Below are positions 7,679 through 14,176 of a stretch of 22,595 nucleotides of DNA, one piece after another. Location: assembly GCA_937900465.1 (NCBI GenBank), contig CALCEJ010000097.1:1-22595 (forward strand), written 5' to 3'. The translations under genes were made by a program, and so were the position numbers. Below the pieces are notes generated by a model, which worked only from the letters and a program-made list of their open reading frames with translations, did no database searches and was not told where the DNA came from. Within the stretch, counting starts at the first letter, position 1. Each line of letters opens with the position of its first letter. The DNA comes from an uncultured Bacteroidales bacterium. Lineage in GTDB: Bacteria; Bacteroidota; Bacteroidia; Bacteroidales; UBA932.

Positions 7679-9603
7679 CTTCCCGTCTCCTTCTTGTGGT
7701 CCAACTTATAGTCGAAGATATATTTGAGGCTGAATCCGACCTTTGTGGGGCCGAGCCAGTTCATCTTTCCGTGATACTGATAAATCAGGTGCTCGTCAGT
7801 ATCGTTTGCTTCATAGTAACGGTAGTGAGTGCCCATCCAGCCGGCGCCAATGAAGGCATCGAGCCTCCAGTTGTCGCCCCACTTCCAGGCGTAACCGTAT
7901 TCAAGGCCCACGAGCTGGAACTCTCCCTGCCAACCCTTGTGGTGAGGCTCCACATCGTAGTAGCCGGCACTGAGGTCGAGGCCCACGAAATGACCGCGGA
8001 GGATATCCATAGGATCATTCGGGTTCATAGGGGAAAGCCAGCGGCGTACGCCCAGATCCCACTTAAGCATTTCCCAGGCGCGGTCGTTGCCCTTGGTTAC
8101 CCACCAGGGGAAGGCGTACTCAGCATAAACGCTCCACTTGTTGCCCAAAGGAAGTTCCAGGGCGAAGTTCGGAGTGATAAGGGCATCGTACAGGAGATTG
8201 GTGGATGCTGCAAAGATGGGATATTTGTATTTCAGGGGAGGGAATACGCGAATGGAAGGCTCGCTGACAGGGAGCTTGTCCAATGCGTAAGCGCCGTCAT
8301 TAAGGTCGAGGGCATATCCGAACCCGTCACTGTCATCAATATCGCAGGAGAGTTCAGGAATGTCGGGAATCGCAAGGGGGGTGAGGCTTCCGCGAACAGT
8401 TGCACGGCGGGTCTCCGGGAGAATGTTCTCCTTGATCCAATCCCATCCGTCGAGCTTCTTGAGGCGCATCTCCTTGGATGTAGGAGTGTCATTCGAGTCG
8501 ATGATTGCAAGGGTACGTGCCTTAAGCTCGCTGTCCATCTGATCATTTTCCAGGACTGCGGACCTTGTCTCTTCCCAGGCTTCACCGTTGGAACGGACAG
8601 CGATCTGGCCCTTGAACTGAGGGTAGTTCTCTTCAATCCAGCGCCTCAGGGCAAGACCACGCTGCATTGCGAGGCGTTCGTTCTTTGCGACGGGGCCGTC
8701 GATGGAGGAGGAAGATGTGATCTGGAGGGATTTGAAATCTTTAGCCTCGCGTCCGTCGAGCATCGTACGGATTTCAGCAAAGACCTCCTCGTTTCCGTCA
8801 ATCTCACCGGAAACTCCGTCCTCGTTCAGGTTGAACAGGACGCTGGAGCGGCTTGATGCGCCGCGGCGGGGAGAACCTGCGGCATTTGCGTTTCCGCGAG
8901 AAATCTCACTGCCGCTTCCGGATGCCTCATTCTCGCGCACATTGCCGTCAGTCGCTCCTGCCTTTAGAGAAGCCGTTTCCTTTCCGCATTCGGCGATGGT
9001 ACCATAGCTCCGGAGGGATATCTCCGCGAATCGGATAGAACGGAAATAGCGGCTGTAGAGCTGCTTGTAGGCGGGAACCTGCTTGAGGAGGGCTTCCTTT
9101 GCATCCGGAGCTTCTTCGGAGTCGATGATAGCGATGACGCGGTCCTTCGACGCATTGTCCATCCGTGAATCTCCGGCGACGCTCCGGCGAAGATCATCCC
9201 AGGACTCCGCCTCAGGGCTTACTGTCACCTTGCCCTCGAGGGTAGGGTATTTCGAGAGGATGTACTTGCGGAGCGCGTTTGCGCGCCTTCCGGAAAGAGC
9301 CTTGTTGTAGCTGTAATTGCCTTCGGGGGAGGAATAGGAAACGATGTTGATTGAACGTCCTTCCTCCGCTGCGCAAACAGAGGCGATTGAATCCACGGCG
9401 GCAAGATTTGCCTGATTGTCTAAGTAATCTTCGCTGATCACCGCGCTGTCGAAGGGGAAAATCACGCGCACCGTGCGTTCCTGTTGGGCGTAAGCCTGCT
9501 CGCGCGTAAGGAAAAAGCTGACCAGTACGCACAACACGAGCGCCGCAAACCTTTTGGCTGCGGAAACCCTTGTCAGAAGTGCGTTGAGACTGGTTTTCAT
9601 CAT
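7675..9603 (-). CDS. outer-membrane protein with two OmpA-like modules and a DUF3575 barrel (642 aa)
   Basis: First gene of the fimbrial operon. A signal peptide (about 1-39, ending Ala-Tyr-Ala) precedes two related modules. Module one (about 43-200) has INIVSYSSPEGNYSYN, GRRANALRKYI and DRVIAIIDSEEAPDAKE. Module two (about 255-400) has LQITSSSSIDGPVAKN, QRGLALRRWIEENYP and ARTLAIIDSNDTPTSKE. The repeated order shows an internal duplication separated by a Ser/Gly/Arg-rich linker (about 210-253). The C-terminal part (about 460-642) matches a DUF3575 barrel: FAASTNLLYDALITPNFALE, GVRRWLSP, GYYDVE and FSLKYIFDYKL. In Bacteroidales such genes sit beside fimB/fimbrillin genes and are taken to act in fimbrial export or anchoring. 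Met-Met at the start leaves a 3-base ambiguity. Confidence 0.85.
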   Translation of the reverse strand: MMKTSLNALLTRVSAAKRFAALVLCVLVSFFLTREQAYAQQERTVRVIFPFDSAVISEDYLDNQANLAAVDSIASVCAAEEGRSINIVSYSSPEGNYSYNKALSGRRANALRKYILSKYPTLEGKVTVSPEAESWDDLRRSVAGDSRMDNASKDRVIAIIDSEEAPDAKEALLKQVPAYKQLYSRYFRSIRFAEISLRSYGTIAECGKETASLKAGATDGNVRENEASGSGSEISRGNANAAGSPRRGASSRSSVLFNLNEDGVSGEIDGNEEVFAEIRTMLDGREAKDFKSLQITSSSSIDGPVAKNERLAMQRGLALRRWIEENYPQFKGQIAVRSNGEAWEETRSAVLENDQMDSELKARTLAIIDSNDTPTSKEMRLKKLDGWDWIKENILPETRRATVRGSLTPLAIPDIPELSCDIDDSDGFGYALDLNDGAYALDKLPVSEPSIRVFPPLKYKYPIFAASTNLLYDALITPNFALELPLGNKWSVYAEYAFPWWVTKGNDRAWEMLKWDLGVRRWLSPMNPNDPMDILRGHFVGLDLSAGYYDVEPHHKGWQGEFQLVGLEYGYAWKWGDNWRLDAFIGAGWMGTHYRYYEANDTDEHLIYQYHGKMNWLGPTKVGFSLKYIFDYKLDHKKETGR

Positions 9604-9630
9604 TTATTTTCCTTTCCGAGCTTCACGCGT

Positions 9631-9652
9631 ACGGGCGCTCATACGTGCCCGT
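9631..9652 (-). promoter_or_regulatory. short hairpin in the 5' leader of the fimbrial mRNA
   Basis: Arms ACGGGC (9631-9636) and GCCCGT (9647-9652) form a 6-bp GC-rich stem with a 10-base loop. It falls in the leader between the likely transcription start (about 9665) and the start codon at 9603. It may affect message stability or initiation; function is unknown. Confidence 0.35.
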
Positions 9653-9670
9653 GTGCAAGCAAAACAGATG

Positions 9671-9701
9671 CAAAGGTAAACTAATTTTTCGAACATCCAA
9701 A
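9671..9701 (-). promoter_or_regulatory. Bacteroides-type promoter of the fimbrial operon
   Basis: On the minus strand, TTTG (9701-9698), 19 bases, then TACCTTTG (9678-9671). This fits the Bacteroidetes primary sigma consensus TTTG-N19/20-TAnnTTTG. The start codon lies about 68 bases downstream. Confidence 0.85.
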
Positions 9702-9727
9702 AATAATTTTGATTTTTTGACGTAATT

Positions 9728-9746
9728 TTTGAAAATTATTTTCAAA
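9728..9746. promoter_or_regulatory. 19-bp palindrome, candidate operator for the fimbrial promoter
   Basis: TTTGAAAAT-T-ATTTTCAAA is a perfect 9+1+9 palindrome located 27-45 bases upstream of the fimbrial TTTG box, where an activator could bind. Its core GAAAATTATTT recurs at 9897-9907, 20-30 bases upstream of the opposing promoter's TTTG box. Sequence here is AT-rich, so some such matches are expected by chance. Confidence 0.4.
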
Positions 9747-9896
9747 TCTTGACGCGAGCGTTTTTTGAAAATTTGCTTTCAATTGCCCAATCTTGCATAA
9801 TTCTTTTGGCTTATTAAATATTTTAAGGAATTACGCGTGCGTATAAAAGGGGCAAAATGGGCACAGAGGACCACAGTGTGCTTGTTTTTATGAAAT

Positions 9897-9907
9897 GAAA
9901 ATTATTT
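9897..9907. promoter_or_regulatory. second copy of GAAAATTATTT, candidate operator for the lipoprotein promoter
   Basis: Exact 11-base copy of the core of the 9728-9746 palindrome. It lies just upstream of the TTTG box of the rightward promoter. The following bases (GTC) nearly complete the palindrome with one extra base. Confidence 0.35.
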
Positions 9908-9926
9908 GTCAATTTTTGAAAAATAT

Positions 9927-9957
9927 TTTGGAAATATAAATTATTCATATATCTTTG
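9927..9957 (+). promoter_or_regulatory. Bacteroides-type promoter of the lipoprotein/AraC/receiver cassette
   Basis: TTTG (9927-9930), 19 bases, then TATCTTTG (9950-9957). Spacing and sequence match the Bacteroidetes consensus. The start codon at 10013 lies 55 bases past the box. Confidence 0.8.
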
Positions 9958-10012
9958 CATTCGGAAAGTCGTTTTTGTGCTTTTATAAACGAATTGACCT
10001 ATATAATATAAT

Positions 10013-11104
10013 ATGTATATGACCAGAAACTCATTCATCTCAACCCTTGGTGCTGTTGTCCTGGTGCTTGCCGGTACTTCCTGCCTGCAGGTTGATGATA
10101 TCTCCGTTCCTGATCCTTCTCAGGGGAAGAAAAAGATGGGCTTTGACATCACCGTTACCCGCGATGGCGAGGAAATTCCCCGTGAGTCTATCACAAAAGG
10201 TGCCACAGTTGATTCCGACGACAATAAAATTGCGACAATGGATAAAGATATTCCCTTCGGTCTCGTTGGAATTGATCCTCAGACGGAGTCGTTAATCCTT
10301 GATAACGAGGCAATTTTTTCTGATTCGGAAGGCTATTATGGTCTGTTTGATATGAATCTTTGGGATATCCCTACAAAGATTATGTTCAGCGCTTATTATC
10401 CTTATGTTGATAACGTTTCTTACTCGGATAATCTGGACACATATTCAATTCCTTTTTCCAGTGCTGATACGGAAGCCGGTCCTCTTGTATCCAAGACTGT
10501 GGAGCGCGCCATAACGCAGCTTAATATGCTCCCCCTGGAGTTCCAGCATATTACAAATGATATAGGTTATAAGATTGCTGACGTTACCCCTGACCCCCAG
10601 CTTCAGGGCCTGATCCACCTGAGGAAAGTCACTGCTTACAATATTGCTTCTGCCGGCGTATTCATTAATGATGTCGCGATGAGCCAGGGTCTTTGGAGAC
10701 GCCAGGCGTACTTCAGAAATGTTGTTGTATTCGAAGGAGACGCCCTCGTTGGTGTTGGCGAGGAGAATGAAAAGTTCATAGGCAGTGATTCGCTTGTTGA
10801 CCATATGGTGGACAGTCACCGTTACTATGCTATTCCTGATGAGATTAAGGTCGGGAAACAGTATGTTGAGGTGTTGTACGATGTGGACGGCTTCGATATC
10901 GGCGGCTTCTATTATCAGCCGATCAAGAATTTGACTGCTAAGTATATGCTGTATGGACTTCTGCCTGATAATGTGTTCGTCTATGGGCGCCAGTACACAT
11001 TCCACCTTGGGCTTGACCTGACACAAATATACAAACAAGTGGCCTTCAATGCCAGTGTGAGTGAATGGGAAACTAAAATTTATGAGAATAACGATACCTT
11101 CTGA
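10013..11104 (+). CDS. fimbrillin-like lipoprotein coupled to a membrane AraC regulator (363 aa)
   Basis: A lipoprotein-type signal ends at Gly-Thr-Ser-Cys24 (start could also be ATG 10019). A Ile-Thr-Lys62-Gly site sits where the operon's fimbrillins have their processing site. Family-like motifs are IMFSAYYPYVDN, PLEFQHITNDIGYKI in place of the usual FKHALxxV strand, and a C-terminal AFNASVSEWETKIYEN Trp strand. It therefore resembles a divergent fimbrillin rather than a standard one. It is encoded opposite the fimbrial operon, and its TGA stop (11102-11104) overlaps the ATG of the regulator gene by one base. That coupling suggests it works with the regulator, for example as an outer-membrane or periplasmic sensory partner, or that it is an extra subunit whose dose is tied to the regulator. 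Both roles are inference. Confidence 0.75.
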   Translation: MYMTRNSFISTLGAVVLVLAGTSCLQVDDISVPDPSQGKKKMGFDITVTRDGEEIPRESITKGATVDSDDNKIATMDKDIPFGLVGIDPQTESLILDNEAIFSDSEGYYGLFDMNLWDIPTKIMFSAYYPYVDNVSYSDNLDTYSIPFSSADTEAGPLVSKTVERAITQLNMLPLEFQHITNDIGYKIADVTPDPQLQGLIHLRKVTAYNIASAGVFINDVAMSQGLWRRQAYFRNVVVFEGDALVGVGEENEKFIGSDSLVDHMVDSHRYYAIPDEIKVGKQYVEVLYDVDGFDIGGFYYQPIKNLTAKYMLYGLLPDNVFVYGRQYTFHLGLDLTQIYKQVAFNASVSEWETKIYENNDTF

Positions 11105-12456
11105 TGCTACATGATATACTGATGTTCGTACCGCTGATGGTATGTTTGTTCTGGATGATCCTGCACGTTGTGCTGTCATTCAGGACAAACTCGTTTTCAA
11201 TGGTGATGTTTACGCTGGCGGTAGCCGGGCTCTTCTTTATGATTGACGGATACAATTCCTCAATTCACGGAACCCCGGGAATGCAGATATGGTTTTCCAT
11301 TCTGTACCAATTGGTCGCTCCAAGCCTTATACCGGTATCTGTTCTTTATATGGTGCGTCTCCAGAGTACGGACAGGTTCTCGGCGCTTCAGTTCCTATGG
11401 GTCCTGATTCCTGTCGGAATGTTTTCAGCGACAGCGCTTTTAACTTCAATCATAGGCGTTGAGGAATTGTCCAGCTTCCTTGCGGTGGTAAACCGCAACG
11501 GCCTTGCAGAACTTTCGCTCTACAAGGGAGAGCCTGTCTATAGCTATTATGTATGGTCCAACCTTATACTTCGTGTGATTATTGCCTTCGAGATGCTATA
11601 TATGATCTTGTATCTCGCGGCTCTGTATAGGAAGAAGGGATGGAAGATCGCAACCCTCTGGGATTTCTTCGCCCACGACGGGCGCGCTGAAGTCCTTCAA
11701 CTTCAGACAATTCCGATGATGTGCATCTGTATTGTCTATCTTGTCAAGGTATTCCTTTTCAAGGACTACCTTGACACTCATCTTACAATGACGGCGATCC
11801 TTTCAATCATTGTCGCGTTCTCTGTCTTTTATTTCGCGCTTACGGCGATGTTCGGAGCCAAGGAGACCCTTACAAAGGAGGAGATGCGTAACGGAATGCG
11901 CTACAATTACAACAGGCAGAACAAACAGCAGGTCGTTGAAGAAATGATAGGGGAGCTCATCGATGATGCTGAGGCGGAAGCCCTTAAACGTATCCGTTCA
12001 AAGATTGGTGTTTCTCCGGAGCTTGAAGCTTGGGAGAAAGGTGAAAAATCCGGGGAAGAGGAGAAGTCCATCGCTTCGGCAATATTCTCCGCCGTTGCGG
12101 AATCCTGGGATGAGGATAGCCTTATGGGCCGTTTCCAGAAGGTTATGCTTGAAGAACGCCTCTATCTCAAGCCCGGTCTGAGTCTTGGCGATGTCGCGGA
12201 GCGTCTTGGGTCAAACAAGACATACATTTCCAAGATGGTAAACAATACTTACAATCTCGGATTCCCCGAACTTCTGAACATCCTCCGTATAGACTATGCG
12301 GAGCATTATATTATGCTCCACAAGAATGCCAAACAGGATGAAATCGCTGAGGCCTGCGGCTTTTTCAGTGCTTCTTCGTTCAACAATACGTTTAAGAAGA
12401 TAACCGGTATGACGCCTAAGGTGTGGGTTGCTTCTCAGGAAAAGAGGCGCGTATAA
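11104..12456 (+). CDS. seven-helix membrane protein with C-terminal AraC-type DNA-binding domain (450 aa)
   Basis: Seven hydrophobic segments are visible at about 4-25, 31-49, 62-84, 95-118, 150-174, 201-219 and 227-250. A charged linker (about 251-342, including EKGEKSGEEEK) leads to an AraC HTH pair at about 343-445: LSLGDVAERLGSNKTYISKMVN, then DEIAEACGFFSASSFNNTFKKITGMTPKVWV. The family normally binds DNA as a soluble protein; here the reader domain should hang on the inner face of the cytoplasmic membrane. It starts within the lipoprotein's stop codon and is followed 28 bases later by a receiver gene. The likely job is to couple an envelope signal to transcription of the divergent fimbrial operon. 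The signal is unknown. Confidence 0.85.
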   Translation: MLHDILMFVPLMVCLFWMILHVVLSFRTNSFSMVMFTLAVAGLFFMIDGYNSSIHGTPGMQIWFSILYQLVAPSLIPVSVLYMVRLQSTDRFSALQFLWVLIPVGMFSATALLTSIIGVEELSSFLAVVNRNGLAELSLYKGEPVYSYYVWSNLILRVIIAFEMLYMILYLAALYRKKGWKIATLWDFFAHDGRAEVLQLQTIPMMCICIVYLVKVFLFKDYLDTHLTMTAILSIIVAFSVFYFALTAMFGAKETLTKEEMRNGMRYNYNRQNKQQVVEEMIGELIDDAEAEALKRIRSKIGVSPELEAWEKGEKSGEEEKSIASAIFSAVAESWDEDSLMGRFQKVMLEERLYLKPGLSLGDVAERLGSNKTYISKMVNNTYNLGFPELLNILRIDYAEHYIMLHKNAKQDEIAEACGFFSASSFNNTFKKITGMTPKVWVASQEKRRV

Positions 12457-12484
12457 GTAAGGATTTCTTCGGGAAAAGAAAATT

Positions 12485-12889
12485 ATGATTAACTGTTACG
12501 ACATAGATTTTTCCAAGGTTACGGTCCTCGTGGTAGATGATGTCCCAATCAATCTGATCCTTGTGAAAAAGATGCTCTCCAAGTTCAATTTCAACGTTAT
12601 AACGGCGGATAACGGTGCCAGGGCGCTGGCATCCATAAAGGAAAAGCAACCGGACCTCCTCCTTCTGGATATCCTTATGCCTGAGATGGACGGATTCGAG
12701 GTTCTCCGCCGCCTTCGGGAGAATCCTGAATATGATACCCTAAGGATAGTTATCCTTTCTGCATTAAACTCTACTGAAGATATTGTAAAAGGCTACCAGC
12801 TTGGGGCGAATGACTTTATAACAAAGCCCATTATCCTTGAAAAATTGGTCAATTGCGTAGCAACTCAGCTCCAGATAATAAAAAAATAG
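12485..12889 (+). CDS. stand-alone CheY-like receiver protein (134 aa)
   Basis: A complete receiver domain with no output domain. The acidic pair is Asp18-Asp19 (VLVVDDVPIN), the phospho-acceptor is Asp62 (LLLLDILMPEMDGFEV), the conserved Ser/Thr is Ser92 (VILSALNS) and the conserved Lys is Lys114 (ANDFITKPI). All residues needed for phosphorylation are present. It is preceded by a purine-rich ribosome-binding region and follows the membrane AraC gene by 28 bases, so probably the same transcript. No histidine kinase is encoded in the window, so its phosphodonor is elsewhere. It might modulate the membrane regulator or a distant kinase pathway. Confidence 0.92.
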   Translation: MINCYDIDFSKVTVLVVDDVPINLILVKKMLSKFNFNVITADNGARALASIKEKQPDLLLLDILMPEMDGFEVLRRLRENPEYDTLRIVILSALNSTEDIVKGYQLGANDFITKPIILEKLVNCVATQLQIIKK

Positions 12890-12900
12890 CATAGATTATG

Positions 12901-12930
12901 TTTCATTTTCGAAAATAATTGTTACATTTG
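12901..12930 (+). promoter_or_regulatory. probable promoter with embedded palindrome
   Basis: TACATTTG (12923-12930) fits TAnnTTTG. The upstream box is poor (TTTC at 12901-12904, spacing 18). Between them lies a perfect 12-bp palindrome, ATTTTCGAAAAT (12905-12916), placed where a bound protein would block or bend the promoter. The downstream gene starts 22 bases past the box. Confidence 0.55.
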
Positions 12931-12952
12931 CGGAAACTGAAATATAATCATC

Positions 12953-14146
12953 GTGCGAAAACTATCTGCATTTTTCACCGGAATACTTCTTTTTACTGCA
13001 CTGTCCCTGTTTGGTGCAGTTACCCCTGACGGCTCCCTCTGGATTGGAACTGAAGACAGCGGAGTTGTCCGCATCGGGAGGAACGGGAAAGTTCTGAATT
13101 ATACCGTTGCCGGAGGCCAGCTTACATCTGACGGAATCGTTACTGTCCTTGCTGACAGCAAAGGGACGCTTTGGCTCCTTGGGTCTGACGGTAAAGTACT
13201 GTCCTATTCTTCGCTTGAGGGCTTCAAGGTTTTCGAAGGCATAGGATCCCCGGTAACCGCCCTTTCCTGCAGGCAGACCGACGGTCGCCTTTTTGCTGCG
13301 ACTCCGGATGCCGTTTATTCTTTCGCCCCTGATGATGGTAAGTCTACTGAAAAGATTGTCGCTCTGACCGGAACAGATGCCGGTGCAGTCCGGGAAATCA
13401 GCTTTGCCGCTGACGGCGCCATATGGCTCATCTGCGAGACCGCAATCCATAGGATTTCTCCTGACGGAGTCCTGAATACTATCCCTGAAAACAGGCGCGA
13501 TGTATCAAATTCAATAATTTTAGAAATTGAAACACAACCCCAGCGGGAGAGCCCTGAAGCGGGTTTTTCGCCTGTCTTTTGGGTTCTTTTCTGTATCCTT
13601 GCGCTCCTTGCCGGTCTTCTGATAGGCCGTTTGACTCGTAGAAAACCTGTCGAATCCCTTATTACTCCGATCCCGGAGAAGACTCAAAAGCCTGCGGTCA
13701 CTGTAAAACCCGCAGTCACTGAAAAACCCGCAGTCACCCCGTCCCCCGTCGTATCGTCTGAGCCTGTATCTCCTATCTCCGACGCTCTTCCTTCCCCCGA
13801 TCCGTCTCCCGTTGAAGAAACTCCCTCGAAAGAGGATGATTTTATCGTACGCGTGCGCGGTATAATAGAGGATAATATCGCTACGCAGAAATTCGGAGTA
13901 GATGATATCGCTGCTATTACAGGTATGAGCCGAATCCACGTAAACCGCAAACTGAAAGCGGCTGGGGCACCTTCACCTTCAGTAATGCTTAAGGAAGCGA
14001 GGATGAAAGCGGCAGCCAAATTCATCTCCGAGGATCATCTTCCGATGTCTGAAGTGGCGCAAAAGTGCGGTTTTTCCTCCGCTTCTTACTTTGCGACTGC
14101 TTTTCGCGAGTATTACGGTATTTCTCCCTCGGATTACAAGGGATAA
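12953..14146 (+). CDS. propeller-type sensor with one membrane helix and AraC DNA-binding domain (397 aa)
   Basis: The start is GTG 12953; no suitable ATG lies nearby and the promoter box ends at 12930. An export signal (1-22) precedes about 180 residues with propeller-like repeats typical of two-component-regulator propellers: PDGSLWIGTEDSGVVRI, DSKGTLWLLGSDGKVLSY and FAADGAIWLICETAIHRI. One membrane helix follows (about 206-225), then a Pro-rich linker with three KPAVT units (246-262), then an AraC HTH (about 298-396) with FGVDDIAAITGMSRIHVNRKL and MSEVAQKCGFSSASYFATAF. It looks like a hybrid two-component sensor that lost kinase and receiver, or a naturally kinase-free one-component design. 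Only about three to four blades' worth of sequence is present, so a full propeller would need oligomers. Target genes are unknown; the neighbouring fimbrial cassette is a candidate. Confidence 0.82.
   Translation: MRKLSAFFTGILLFTALSLFGAVTPDGSLWIGTEDSGVVRIGRNGKVLNYTVAGGQLTSDGIVTVLADSKGTLWLLGSDGKVLSYSSLEGFKVFEGIGSPVTALSCRQTDGRLFAATPDAVYSFAPDDGKSTEKIVALTGTDAGAVREISFAADGAIWLICETAIHRISPDGVLNTIPENRRDVSNSIILEIETQPQRESPEAGFSPVFWVLFCILALLAGLLIGRLTRRKPVESLITPIPEKTQKPAVTVKPAVTEKPAVTPSPVVSSEPVSPISDALPSPDPSPVEETPSKEDDFIVRVRGIIEDNIATQKFGVDDIAAITGMSRIHVNRKLKAAGAPSPSVMLKEARMKAAAKFISEDHLPMSEVAQKCGFSSASYFATAFREYYGISPSDYKG
13688..13741 (+). repeat. three tandem 18-base units encoding KPAVTx
   Basis: Units begin at 13688, 13706 and 13724 and encode KPAVTV, KPAVTE and KPAVTP. 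They lie in the Pro-rich linker between membrane helix and DNA-binding domain. The second and third are almost identical, so unit number could vary by slippage and alter linker length. Confidence 0.8.
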
Positions 14147-14160
14147 TCGTTCTTTTTTGC

Positions 14161-14168
14161 TACCTTTG
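14161..14168 (+). promoter_or_regulatory. -7 box immediately before the transporter start codon
   Basis: TACCTTTG is a perfect TAnnTTTG match ending 8 bases before ATG 14177. No clear TTTG is seen 19-21 bases upstream. If used, transcription would start within about 0-5 bases of the start codon. Confidence 0.6.
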
Positions 14169-14176
14169 CGCCCGCT

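Larger units (their letters stand above)
9604..10012. other. AT-rich divergent regulatory intergenic region
   Basis: 409 bases without a gene, between the leftward fimbrial operon and the rightward lipoprotein/regulator cassette. It holds one promoter per direction, a 5'-leader hairpin for the fimbrial transcript (9631-9652), a 19-bp palindrome (9728-9746), and a direct repeat of GAAAATTATTT (9731-9741 and 9897-9907). I looked for long inverted repeats flanking a promoter, as in invertible Bacteroides promoters, and found none. Confidence 0.8.

Noticed and set aside
7696..8856. 386-codon open frame on the plus strand opposite the DUF3575 gene
   Set aside because: Antisense shadow of a well-supported gene; no motif, ribosome-binding region or promoter.
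9604..10012. Invertible (phase-variable) fimbrial promoter
   Set aside because: I found only short palindromes within the region and no pair of longer inverted repeats flanking a promoter, and no invertase gene in the window.
10445..11179. 244-codon minus-strand frame opposite the fimbrillin-like lipoprotein
   Set aside because: Antisense shadow of a gene with signal peptide, family motifs and a consensus promoter.
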